From Mycobacterium bohemicum DSM 44277 (GTDB lineage Bacteria; Actinomycetota; Actinomycetes; Mycobacteriales; Mycobacteriaceae): a DNA stretch of 64,000 nucleotides. Position 1 is the stretch's first letter; every line of letters starts with the position of its first letter. The translations under genes were made by a program, and so were the position numbers. Positions 1 to 7,753 of the stretch are shown here, piece after piece. The notes below the pieces were generated by a model. It was not told the origin of the DNA. It searched no databases and was given only the letters and a program-made list of their open reading frames with translations. The DNA is taken from positions 186,001 through 250,000 of the forward strand of contig NZ_CSTD01000005.1 in NCBI RefSeq assembly GCF_001053185.1, read 5' to 3'.

Positions 1-617
1 GCATTGGAGTGAAACAGCGGCATGGACACGTAGCAGGTGTCCTGCGACGTGAGCGCGAAGCGCTCGACGAGGTTCATCCCCGCGAACGTGGCCATCAGGT
101 GTGAGACCTGCACCGCCTTGGGATTTCCGCTCGTCCCCGAGGTGAAGATCATCATGAACGGGTCCATCGCGGTGACCTCCCGGTGGGCCACCAACTCGCC
201 CCCGCCACCGACGAATTCGGCCCACTGGGGCGTGGAGATGTCCAACACCGGGGTTCCCTCGAGGTCGATGTCGTCGAGCAGGCCGCGATGTTCGGCGTCG
301 GTCACCACGAACTGACAGTGCGCGCGGCGGATGTCGGCGGCCAACGCCGCGCCGCGCCGGGTGGTGTTCAGCCCGCACAGCACATAGCCGCCGAGCCCGG
401 CGGCCGCCATCTGGGCGAGCATCTCGGGCGTGTTGCCCAGCAGGACGCCGATGTGCATCGGTCGGTTCGAGTCGGCGGCGCCGAGCAGCGCCGCCGCCCG
501 CGCCGCCGCGTGCCCCAGGTATTGGGCCCAAGTCCATTCGAGATCGCGGTATTTCACCGCGGTCGCCGGGTCGGACAGGCGCTTGCGCAACAGCGCCTGG
601 ATCGTGTCGTCTGTCAT
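1..617 (-). CDS. Acyl-CoA synthetase (FadD family), N-terminal part, cut by window edge
   Basis: The frame runs from an ATG at 617 off the left edge with no stop, so only about 205 residues of a protein normally 500-550 long are visible. Residues 156-169 hold the adenylate-forming core motif MIFTSGTSGNPKAV, which grips the ATP phosphates, and SMPLFHSNA follows near the edge. Enzymes of this family turn a carboxylic acid into acyl-AMP and then acyl-CoA in the cytoplasm. It is the last visible gene of a minus-strand run hydrolase - SDR - synthetase, 84 bp after the SDR. The N-terminus reminds me of mycobacterial FadD1 or FadD17, but this is memory and the substrate is unknown. Confidence 0.9.
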   Translation of the reverse strand, partial: MTDDTIQALLRKRLSDPATAVKYRDLEWTWAQYLGHAAARAAALLGAADSNRPMHIGVLLGNTPEMLAQMAAAGLGGYVLCGLNTTRRGAALAADIRRAHCQFVVTDAEHRGLLDDIDLEGTPVLDISTPQWAEFVGGGGELVAHREVTAMDPFMMIFTSGTSGNPKAVQVSHLMATFAGMNLVERFALTSQDTCYVSMPLFHSN

Positions 618-701
618 GGATCCACCTCCACTACGCCCGCCGCGGCTGCGAGACGAGACGGTCCGTCTTATGGTAGCGGGCGGTTCCGGCCGGAGTTGAC
701 C

Positions 702-1454
702 CTATCCGCCCACCATCATCAGGCCGCCGTCCACCGCCAGCAGCTGCCCGGTGATGAAGCCCGCGCCGGTGCCGGACAGGAACACCAGGACCGGGCCTAG
801 GTCGCGCGTCGGATCGCCCAGCGTGCCGCCCAGCGGAATCATCATCTTCATCTGCTGGTCGATGAGCGCGCCCGCCTCGGGCCCGAGGAATTCCCGCAAC
901 CGGTCGGCCCCGGCCGTCTGCACCGCCGGCGCCAGCGCGTTGACGGTGACCTTGTCGGCGGCCCAGGCCTTGGCGGCCGAGCGCGTCCACGCCTGCACGG
1001 CGCCCTTGGTCGCGGCATAGACGGCCGAGATCGGGCTTCCCATCACGGCTTCCGACGACCCGAAATTGATGATGGCGCCGCCGGACCCCTTCATGACGGA
1101 GTACGCGGCCTGGTTGGTCAGGATGGTCGCCTTGACGTTGGTGTCCAACAGGAACGAGATGTCGTCGACGGCGATGTAGCCGGGTATCCCCGCCTGCCAC
1201 AGCCCGGCGGCATTCACCAGCACGTCGAGCCCGCCCATGCCCTCGGCGGCTTGCCGCACCATCGCCGAGACGGCGTCGGCGTCGCGCACGTCGCACTGCA
1301 GCCAGGTCGCGGCCGAATCCTCGGGGGGCGGCGCGCGGTGGTAGGTCGCGGTCACCGCGGCGCCGGCCTCGGTGAGGACTCCGACGGCGGCCGCGCCGAT
1401 TCCGGTGGCCCCGCCGGTGACCAGGATGCGTCGGCCCTGCAGCGCGTTTTCCAT
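702..1454 (-). CDS. Short-chain dehydrogenase/reductase
   Basis: A 250-residue classical SDR. The cofactor motif is TGGATGIG at residues 13-20, NAAG sits mid-chain, and the catalytic pair is in YAATK. The C-terminus has the usual GQLLAVDGG ending. Such enzymes interconvert alcohols and ketones with NAD(P)H in the cytoplasm. I chose the ATG at 1454 because it places the glycine motif at the normal distance from the N-terminus; the frame stays open further upstream but that part is antisense to the hydrolase gene. It lies 77 bp behind the hydrolase gene and 84 bp ahead of the FadD gene, so a shared transcript is likely, although the upstream gap holds a strong inverted repeat. Confidence 0.9.
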   Translation of the reverse strand: MENALQGRRILVTGGATGIGAAAVGVLTEAGAAVTATYHRAPPPEDSAATWLQCDVRDADAVSAMVRQAAEGMGGLDVLVNAAGLWQAGIPGYIAVDDISFLLDTNVKATILTNQAAYSVMKGSGGAIINFGSSEAVMGSPISAVYAATKGAVQAWTRSAAKAWAADKVTVNALAPAVQTAGADRLREFLGPEAGALIDQQMKMMIPLGGTLGDPTRDLGPVLVFLSGTGAGFITGQLLAVDGGLMMVGG

Positions 1455-1458
1455 GCCA

Positions 1459-1516
1459 GCGAGCGTAACGCCACGGCGAGATTCCGCCCGAGTTTCGGCC
1501 GTGGCGTTACGCTCGC
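1459..1516. repeat. Perfect 19-bp inverted repeat with 20-nt loop between hydrolase and SDR genes
   Basis: GCGAGCGTAACGCCACGGC at 1459-1477 is matched exactly by its reverse complement at 1498-1516. The element fills most of the 77-bp gap between two minus-strand genes. It lacks a T-run on either side, so a simple intrinsic terminator is not obvious. It could be a dispersed mycobacterial palindromic repeat or an RNA stem that tunes expression of the downstream SDR. I see no second copy in this window. Confidence 0.75.
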
Positions 1517-1531
1517 GAAAGGGGCCGGGAG

Positions 1532-2362
1532 TTAGGCGCGCACCGCGATCGTCGACAGCAGCTCGGCCAGCCGGTCCGGTTGGTCCACCATCGAGAACGT
1601 CCGCGCCCCCTCGATCACCTCGAGCCGGGCGTTCGGGATCGTCTCGGCCAGCCGCCGGCCGTCCTCCCGCTCGAAGAACACGTCGTCGGCCGACCAGGCG
1701 ACCAGGGTGGGCAGGTCGATTTCGGGCAGCCGGGCGGCGACGCCGGTGGTGATTTCGGTGCGCATCGAGAGGGTGAACTGGCGAAGGTCCTCCGCGACCG
1801 CCGGGTCGGAGATCCCCGGGCGCACCCATTCTTCGGTGAGCGCGTCGATGTTGCGGTGCGCCAGGCCGTCGAACGCGCGCTTGCGCGCAGCGGGCACCCG
1901 CATCGCCTGCGCCACGGCCCGGAACGTCGCCTTGGTCTTCGCCGCGAGGATCACCGGCTTGAGGATCGGGGGCGGAAAGTGTTCGAACGCATCGCAACTC
2001 GTCAGCACCAGCGCCCCGAGCCGGTCGGGGTGGTGCACCGCGACGAGCTGCGTGAGGACCCCGCCGGTGTCGTTGCCGACGAGCACCACGTCCTGCACGT
2101 CGAGGGCGTCGAGCGTCGCGGCAACGATGCCCGCGACACCGGTGATGGTCCGGTCGGCGCCGGCGCGCAGCGCCTCAGGGTGCGCCCCCAGCGGCCAGGT
2201 GGGTGCGATGCAGCGCAGGCCGTGCGCCGCGAGCCGTTGGCTCACCTCGCGCCACAGCTGGCCGCCCATCATGTACCCGTGCACGAACACCACGGGCCTG
2301 CCGGAATCGGGTCCGGTTGCTTCGTAATGGATGGTTCCGGCACTAATGTCGATCGTCGGCAT
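1532..2362 (-). CDS. Alpha/beta hydrolase fold protein (haloalkane dehalogenase-like nucleophile elbow)
   Basis: A 276-residue single-domain alpha/beta hydrolase. HGYMMGG forms the oxyanion loop, and the nucleophile elbow is GNDTGG, with Asp rather than Ser, as in haloalkane dehalogenases and relatives. The C-terminal strand reads EVIEGARTFSMVDQPDRL where active relatives have a GAGHF-type catalytic His; here the position appears to be Thr. The enzyme may therefore have an unusual mechanism or be inactive as a hydrolase. The start at 2362 faces the TetR gene across a 63-bp gap with a palindrome, so that regulator probably controls it along with the SDR and FadD genes downstream. Confidence 0.85.
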   Translation of the reverse strand: MPTIDISAGTIHYEATGPDSGRPVVFVHGYMMGGQLWREVSQRLAAHGLRCIAPTWPLGAHPEALRAGADRTITGVAGIVAATLDALDVQDVVLVGNDTGGVLTQLVAVHHPDRLGALVLTSCDAFEHFPPPILKPVILAAKTKATFRAVAQAMRVPAARKRAFDGLAHRNIDALTEEWVRPGISDPAVAEDLRQFTLSMRTEITTGVAARLPEIDLPTLVAWSADDVFFEREDGRRLAETIPNARLEVIEGARTFSMVDQPDRLAELLSTIAVRA

Positions 2363-2386
2363 GGTTGCTCCCAGGTCAGTGCATTT

Positions 2387-2407
2387 ACAAACAGACTGTC
2401 TGTTCGT
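2387..2407. promoter_or_regulatory. Palindromic operator in the TetR/hydrolase divergent promoter
   Basis: ACAAACAGAC at 2387-2396 and GTCTGTTCGT at 2398-2407 are inverted around a single T, with one mismatch in ten. The position, in a 63-bp gap between a TetR gene and a divergent gene set, is typical of a TetR self-operator. Confidence 0.7.
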
Positions 2408-2425
2408 AAGTTACCAACAGGTTGT

Positions 2426-3031
2426 ATGGAAATCAAGAGACGGACCCAGGAAGAGCGCTCCGCGGCGACCCGTGAGGCGCTGATCGCGGCTGCGCGCCGA
2501 CTGTGGGGCGGGCGAGGCTACGCGGACGTCGGGACACCGGAGATCGCCACGGCCGCGGGTGTCACCCGCGGTGCGATGTATCACCAATTCACAGATAAGG
2601 CAGCGCTTTTCCGCGAGGTGGTCGAAGCCGTGGAGCAAGACGTGATGGCCCGGATGGGTGTCGTGGTCGCCGAATCGGGAGCGACGACGCCCGCCGACGC
2701 CATCAGGGCCGCGGTCGACGCGTGGTTGGAGGTCTCCGCCGATCCGGAGGTCCGCCAGCTGATCCTGCTGGACGCGCCCAGCGTGCTGGGCTGGGCCGCG
2801 TTTCGCGACGTCGCCCAGCGGTACAGCCTGGGGATGACCCAACAACTGCTGACCGAGGCCGTCAAGGCGGGCCAGCTGGCCGACCAACCGGTGCGCCCGT
2901 TGGCCCAGGTGCTGATCGGGGCGCTCGACGAGGCGGCCATGTACATCGCCACCGCACAGGACCCGAAGCGCGCGCGCCACGAGACTCAGGAGGTGTTGCA
3001 CCGGCTCATCGACGCGATGCTGAACCGCTGA
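2426..3031 (+). CDS. TetR/AcrR family transcriptional regulator
   Basis: A 201-residue TetR protein. The N-terminal helix-turn-helix spans roughly residues 10-55, with VGTPEIATAAGVTRGAMYHQF as its core, followed by DKAALFREVVEAV and a C-terminal ligand-binding region of normal length. The ATG at 2426 is chosen because it gives the usual short basic lead before the first helix; the open frame continues upstream only as an antisense shadow. It is divergent from the hydrolase-SDR-FadD set and 18 bp from a palindrome that is probably its operator. Most such proteins repress until a ligand binds; the ligand is probably a substrate or product of the adjacent enzymes. Confidence 0.9.
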   Translation: MEIKRRTQEERSAATREALIAAARRLWGGRGYADVGTPEIATAAGVTRGAMYHQFTDKAALFREVVEAVEQDVMARMGVVVAESGATTPADAIRAAVDAWLEVSADPEVRQLILLDAPSVLGWAAFRDVAQRYSLGMTQQLLTEAVKAGQLADQPVRPLAQVLIGALDEAAMYIATAQDPKRARHETQEVLHRLIDAMLNR

Positions 3032-3114
3032 AGCGCTTGAGAGTCGAGTCGTTGGGCCGAAAACGCGGGAATCGCAACAACAAGCCGACGCTGGGGCGTG
3101 AGGGTCGAAAGTCC

Positions 3115-4056
3115 TCAGCGCTGATGTTGGCCGAAGAACTGCCAGATCGTGTCGGTGGCGTTGAGCGCCGTCGACGGTTCGGGGATGCCCGCGAGCTCGG
3201 CCAGCGGGCTGGGCTGGCCGCCGGGCCATTGATGGCCGGCACCGGCCACCGAGATCAACTCCACGGAGCGTCCGTCGGGGCATCCGGCCGTCAGGGTCGT
3301 CACGCTGCCGGTTGTGCTCGACGTCGGCGGTCCGCACCCGTCGATGGAGCGCCAGGTGGCGTTGACCGACTCCACCGAGGGTCCGTCGACGCGCGGATTC
3401 CCGTTGATCGCGAACGCTTTTCCGGGTCCGCCGTTGTAGGGCACCCTGTCGTCGGCGGTGCCGTGGATCTGCAGCACCGAGGTCGGGCGCGCCTGCGAGC
3501 AGTCGGTCAGCAGGGTGCCCGCCACCGGGGCGATCGCTGCGAAGGTGTCGGTCTGGCATCCCAGCCGAAGCGCCATCATGGCCCCGTTCGACATGCCGGT
3601 GGCGTAGACGCGCGCGCGATCGATCGGGATCTCCTGCTCGATGGCTCCCACCATCGCGGTGATGAAGCCGACGTCGTCGACGTCGTCCCGCTGCGGTTGC
3701 CCGCAACACGTTCCGGCGTTCCAGGCGCGGTTGAGGCCGTCGGGGTAGGCGACCAGGAAATGCCCATTGTCCGCCTCGGCGTCCCAGTTGTAGGACCGCT
3801 CGGCCTGGGCGCCGTTGCCGAAGCCGCCGTGCAGCATCACCACCAGCGGTGCGGCGTCGGGCAACCCGCTCGGCCGGTAGAGGTGAAACGTCCTTTCCAC
3901 GCCGCCGGAGTCGATGGACTGCGTCGACTGGCCGAGCGGAATGGATTGGGCTCCAGGCGATCCCAACGCGTGCCCGCCGCCCACGCAACCGCCGAGCACG
4001 ACGACCAACACCGAGACGAGACAAACGCCGAACACCCGGGCGCGTAGCGATCGCAT
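3115..4056 (-). CDS. Secreted lipoprotein esterase, PHB-depolymerase/feruloyl-esterase family (LpqP/LpqC-like)
   Basis: A 313-residue exported esterase. The first 24 residues are a lipoprotein signal with lipobox LGGC and Cys24 as the lipidated residue. The mature part has the family landmarks: HGGFGNG, AYPDGLNRAWN, the nucleophile elbow GMSNG, an Asp in HGTADDRVPY and the catalytic His in GAGHQWPGG. These fit a Ser-Asp-His carboxylesterase anchored outside the membrane. The ATG at 4056 is chosen over longer in-frame starts because it begins the signal peptide directly. A palindrome at 4084-4104 sits just upstream, and a divergent MarR remnant follows, so the gene probably once answered to that regulator. 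Confidence 0.9.
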   Translation of the reverse strand: MRSLRARVFGVCLVSVLVVVLGGCVGGGHALGSPGAQSIPLGQSTQSIDSGGVERTFHLYRPSGLPDAAPLVVMLHGGFGNGAQAERSYNWDAEADNGHFLVAYPDGLNRAWNAGTCCGQPQRDDVDDVGFITAMVGAIEQEIPIDRARVYATGMSNGAMMALRLGCQTDTFAAIAPVAGTLLTDCSQARPTSVLQIHGTADDRVPYNGGPGKAFAINGNPRVDGPSVESVNATWRSIDGCGPPTSSTTGSVTTLTAGCPDGRSVELISVAGAGHQWPGGQPSPLAELAGIPEPSTALNATDTIWQFFGQHQR

Positions 4057-4083
4057 GCGACCAGCGTGCCACCGGCCGCGATG

Positions 4084-4104
4084 TTTGACAAGTGACTTGT
4101 CAAA
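4084..4104. promoter_or_regulatory. Perfect operator palindrome between esterase gene and MarR remnant
   Basis: TTTGACAAG at 4084-4092 and CTTGTCAAA at 4096-4104 form a perfect 9-bp inverted repeat with a 3-nt spacer. Its size and place between a gene and a divergent MarR-like fragment fit a MarR operator. The site is intact although the regulator is broken. Confidence 0.7.
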
Positions 4105-4131
4105 AATACGCGGGATGGCACACTCGTCTGC

Positions 4132-4345
4132 ATGCGACGCCTTGCCGATGCGAACTGGAAACCGACGATCCCGGCGCTGGTCAACCTGGTGGCCGCCTCG
4201 GGGGCGCCCCGGCTGCGGGCGGCGTTCCAACGCAGTCGATTTGGAGAAGCGTTGGGAGGAGGTCCTGGGGCCCCAACGGCTCGGCGAACTTCGGCAGAGC
4301 CTGCAGATGCTGCTCTCGAGCGAGGCCGACGCGGCGGCCGACTGA
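4132..4345 (+). pseudogene. MarR-family regulator remnant with internal deletion and frame change
   Basis: An ATG at 4132 opens about 34 residues that look like the start of a small regulator (DANWKPTIPALVNLV, then RLRAAFQ). At about 4234 the sense moves to another frame, which reads AVDLEKRWEEVLGPQRL, then ELRQSLQMLL, and stops at 4345. That second part is typical of the last helix of a MarR protein. Together only about 70 of the usual 140-150 residues remain, and the winged helix is gone. The remnant is divergent from the lipoprotein esterase and shares the palindrome with it. I infer an inactivated regulator; a sequencing or assembly deletion would look the same. Confidence 0.6.
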
Positions 4346-4419
4346 CAAGGGCCAGGATCGGCGCGCCGGGTCCGCTGTGCGGGGCGTAGGTTCGACCCAG
4401 AGAGTGACAGGAGTACGCC

Positions 4420-4689
4420 GTGCCCATCTTCATGGTCGAGCGAAACTTTGCCGAGGAAATGGAACCCAGCCTCGAGGTCGCCGATGGCATCAACCGGATC
4501 AACGACGACGAGGGCGTGCGCTGGATGTACTCGTTCCTGTCGGCGGACAAGCGGAAGACCTACTGCCTGTACGAGGCCCCGTCGCCCGAGGCCATCCGCA
4601 CCGCGGCCGCGCGGGCGGGCCTGCCCGCCGACGTCATCGTCGAGGTGCGCGACCGGGTGATGCCTGATGGGGCGTTGTCGGACATTTGA
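4420..4689 (+). CDS. Small DUF4242-family protein
   Basis: An 89-residue cytoplasmic protein of the DUF4242 type: FMVERNF at the start, VRWMYSFLSADKRKTYCLYEAPSPEAIRTAA in the middle and AGLPADVIVEV near the end. Some relatives are described as nickel-binding; I see no clear metal ligand set beyond single His/Cys residues. The GTG at 4420 is preceded by GACAGGAG at a good distance and begins the conserved core, so it is preferred to the internal ATG. It converges on the LuxR regulator gene with a 6-bp gap. Function is unknown. Confidence 0.85.
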   Translation: MPIFMVERNFAEEMEPSLEVADGINRINDDEGVRWMYSFLSADKRKTYCLYEAPSPEAIRTAAARAGLPADVIVEVRDRVMPDGALSDI

Positions 4690-4695
4690 GGCCGC

Positions 4696-7596
4696 TCACC
4701 CGAGCAGTTCGTGATCGGCGGCATACATCGCCGCCTGCGTACGGTTCGCCGCGCCCGTCTTGATCAGGATGTTGCGCACGTGGTTGGCGGCCGTGTTGGT
4801 GCTGATGTACAGGCGTTCGCCGATCGCCCGATTGCTCAGCCCTTCGGCGAGCAGGCGCAACACTTCGACCTCGCGGTCGGTCAGCCCGTCCGGTCCCACG
4901 GTCAGCAGGGAATCCACCAGGTCGACCACCCGGTTCTGGCCGATCTGCGTGGCGAGCGCGCGCGCCTCGTCGGCGAGGCGCCGAGCTTCGTCGGTCCGGC
5001 CGCGCGATGCCTCGAATAACGCGTACCGGGCCAGCGTCTCGCTGATGTGAACCACCGAACCCATCCGGCGGTCCATCTCGAGGGCGACGCCGAAATGCCT
5101 CTCTGCCGCGGCGTTGTCGCCGTCGAGCGCCGCCATCCGCGCCAGATACCGGTCGGCGCTGCCGAACAGGGCGACGAACTGGCCGGCCACCAGGTTCTTG
5201 CCCGCGTAGCGGGACACGAAGGGGCGCAGCGCGCGCAGCGCTGCGCGGTTGCCCAGCTCCAACCCCGCCTCGACCATGAACACCAGCTCCATCGGCCACT
5301 GCGCGTCATTCGTGCGGTCATCGAACTGGCGGTTGATGAGGTGATTGAGGGCGCGCGTCATGCCCGCTTCGGCGCCGAGTTCGGTGTACAGGGCCAGCAG
5401 GCCGGGCACCCAGCGCCCGGCGAAAGTCTCGCTGCCATCAATGAATTCGGCGAAGTTCCTCAAATCCCCGGTTTCGCGCTGGATCATGAACATCTGGACG
5501 CCGTGGGAGCCCTGGGTGTCTTCCGCGTCGAATAGGTCGCCCGTGCGCAATGCGATGTCGGCCCACCTTTTCGCGCCGGCGAAGTCGCCGCGCAGGTAGG
5601 CGAGCGCGTGCTCGACGCACGCGCCGACGAAACCGAAGACGGGCTGGCCGATGGCCTGACCGGCTCTGCGCATGTCCGCGGTCGACGCGGCGAGGTCCTC
5701 GGGACGGCCGGCCAGATAGCTGACCATGGCGCGAAAGTGCGAGGAAGCGCCCAGCACCTCATAACTTCGGTGCGCCAGCGCCATGCGGGAGACCTCGGCC
5801 GAACGCTCCGCCTGGATCTCGCAGAGCTCCGGGGTGAGGCCGTGCCACAGGCTCGCCTTGAGCGTGTGCATCAGGACCGCCGGATCGTCGACGGCCCGCG
5901 CGCGGTCGATGGCGGTGTTGCCGATTTCCCGCGCGCGCGCAGCCTCGCCCGCGAAGGCCAGCGCTCGCCCGAAGCTGCCCAGCGCCTGCACATAGCGGGG
6001 GTCGTCGGCGGTCAACCCGCAGGACTCCAACGCGGCCGCCAGCATGTCGGCCGCCTTCGAATCGGACAGGCCCCGACGCCAGTTGGCCTCCTCGTAGCCG
6101 ACGGCCGCACCCAGGCGGATCAGCGGATCGTCCATCGCGCTGAGGCGTTCGTAGATCGCGCGGGAGCGGGCGAAATCGCCGGCGCGCACATGGTTTGCGG
6201 CCGCATCGAGGTCCAGCCGTGCGCGGTCCGCGCGGCTGAGCTCGGGCAGGGACGCCGCCCGCTCGAACCACCGGGCGGCGTCTTCGTAGGCCAGGCTCTG
6301 TTCGGCCATCCGGGCCGCCTGGTGGGCATACCGCAGCGCCTGTTCGTGGTAGCCCAGGACGTGGGCCCGCAGGTAGTGGTTCGCCAGGCGGGGAACGACG
6401 GATGGGTCCGCCCGGCCGTCGAGGGCCTCGGCGGCCCGCGCGTGCATGATCCGCAGCCGCGACGCCGCCATCCCGCCGCCCACAGCCTCGCGCGTCAGCG
6501 CGTGCACGAACGAGAATTCGCCGTCGGAGCCGCGAACCGGCCGCACCAGCCCGACGGCTTCCGCGGCATCGACCGCCGCCAGGGTCGCGGCGAGATCGGT
6601 GTCGCTGGCGGCGATGAGCGCGGGCAGATCGAACGTCTCACCCAGCACCGCGGCCTGCTCGATGACGCCCCGGACGCCGGCCCCCAGTCCGGAGAGGCGG
6701 CGTGCGATGGCATCCCCGATCGATGCCGGCACGGTCTGATGAACGCCCAATGTGGCCAGCCCCCCGCGGTTTTCGAGGTCGTTGACCAGCTCGGTCAGAA
6801 AGAACGGATTGCCGCCGGTCTTGTCCCGCAGCAGGGCGGCTGCGGTGCGCGCCGATGCCGGAGCCAGTTGCTGGGTTCGGCCGACGAATTCGGCGATCGC
6901 CTCGGTGTCCAGGCCCGCGAGGTCCAGGCGCCGGACGCCGTCGAAGCGGTGCAAGTCGGCCAGCCGGGTGGTGAGCTCGTCCGAGCGGTCCGGTTCGGTG
7001 GTGCGGAACGTGGACACCACCAGCATGCGGACGTCGGCGCAGGCGACGATGACGTATTCGAGCATCGCGAGCGTCGGCACCCGCGCCCAGTGCAGGTCGT
7101 CGAGGATCAGCGCGACCGGGCGATCGGCGGCCAGGCGGCGCAGGAAGCCGGTCAGGGCGTCGAAGAGCGCCTGCCGGGGCGACCCGACCTCCATCGCCGG
7201 CGCGGCCTCGGGGCAATGCCGGTCCACCCGGGAGGACAGGCGCCGCAGCTGCGGCCCCGCGTCGGCGAGCAGCTCGGCCATCGAGCCCGATGGAGCGAGG
7301 TTCAGCAGGCGGTCCAGCGCCTCGGCGAACGGTGCGTAGGGGACGTCCTCGTCGGCCGTGGAGCGGCCGACCAGCACCGCGACGTCGTGGTCGGACAGCG
7401 ATCCGGCCACCTCGGCGGCCAGTCGCGTCTTGCCGGCGCCGGGCTCGCCGCCGATGAACACCGCCTGGCGTTCGCCCCGCTCGACCCGCTCCCAGGCCCG
7501 TTCGAACGCCGCGAGTTCCGCGTCGCGGCCGACCAGCGGACCGCGACGACGCGCGACCAGCTCTGCCGGAAGCGGCGGTGGCACCCACTGCGCCAT
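4696..7596 (-). CDS. Large ATP-dependent LuxR-family transcriptional regulator (LAL type)
   Basis: A 966-residue protein. The N-terminal AAA-type ATPase has GRDAELAAF, Walker A GGEPGAGKT near residue 50 and Walker B VALILDDLHWA near 165. A long helical TPR-like middle follows, and the last 65 residues are a LuxR helix-turn-helix (GLTDREVEVLRLLAEGLSNRAIGERL). This is the plan of MalT/LAL regulators and of several mycobacterial LuxR giants, in which ATP and an inducer drive DNA binding. It is divergent from the FAD oxidase gene, with a perfect palindrome in the 157-bp gap, so it may control that gene. The inducer is unknown. Confidence 0.9.
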   Translation of the reverse strand: MAQWVPPPLPAELVARRRGPLVGRDAELAAFERAWERVERGERQAVFIGGEPGAGKTRLAAEVAGSLSDHDVAVLVGRSTADEDVPYAPFAEALDRLLNLAPSGSMAELLADAGPQLRRLSSRVDRHCPEAAPAMEVGSPRQALFDALTGFLRRLAADRPVALILDDLHWARVPTLAMLEYVIVACADVRMLVVSTFRTTEPDRSDELTTRLADLHRFDGVRRLDLAGLDTEAIAEFVGRTQQLAPASARTAAALLRDKTGGNPFFLTELVNDLENRGGLATLGVHQTVPASIGDAIARRLSGLGAGVRGVIEQAAVLGETFDLPALIAASDTDLAATLAAVDAAEAVGLVRPVRGSDGEFSFVHALTREAVGGGMAASRLRIMHARAAEALDGRADPSVVPRLANHYLRAHVLGYHEQALRYAHQAARMAEQSLAYEDAARWFERAASLPELSRADRARLDLDAAANHVRAGDFARSRAIYERLSAMDDPLIRLGAAVGYEEANWRRGLSDSKAADMLAAALESCGLTADDPRYVQALGSFGRALAFAGEAARAREIGNTAIDRARAVDDPAVLMHTLKASLWHGLTPELCEIQAERSAEVSRMALAHRSYEVLGASSHFRAMVSYLAGRPEDLAASTADMRRAGQAIGQPVFGFVGACVEHALAYLRGDFAGAKRWADIALRTGDLFDAEDTQGSHGVQMFMIQRETGDLRNFAEFIDGSETFAGRWVPGLLALYTELGAEAGMTRALNHLINRQFDDRTNDAQWPMELVFMVEAGLELGNRAALRALRPFVSRYAGKNLVAGQFVALFGSADRYLARMAALDGDNAAAERHFGVALEMDRRMGSVVHISETLARYALFEASRGRTDEARRLADEARALATQIGQNRVVDLVDSLLTVGPDGLTDREVEVLRLLAEGLSNRAIGERLYISTNTAANHVRNILIKTGAANRTQAAMYAADHELLG

Positions 7597-7629
7597 GCAA
7601 ACAAGGTAGCCGCGCTTGAGTCGGTCGGT

Positions 7630-7651
7630 CGATAGTCAAAACTGACTATCG
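7630..7651. promoter_or_regulatory. Perfect palindrome between LuxR regulator and FAD oxidase genes
   Basis: CGATAGTC at 7630-7637 and GACTATCG at 7644-7651 are perfect inverted repeats around six bases. The site lies 34 bp upstream of the regulator start and about 100 bp upstream of the oxidase start. It is a candidate binding site for the LuxR-type protein or another factor. Confidence 0.6.
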
Positions 7652-7753
7652 TTGAATGCCTTGGAAATGCTCCGTTGTGGTCATGACGCACCGCCCGCTT
7701 GGCTCGTAGCGTCGCTGCATCAGGACCCGCGAGCAAACAAGGAGGTGCGGGCC

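Noticed and set aside
5608..7635. A 675-residue plus-strand open frame opposite the LuxR giant
   Set aside because: It is a shadow of high-GC coding sequence. The minus frame has Walker motifs and a LuxR domain, while the plus frame is Arg/Gln/Gly-rich without any motif.
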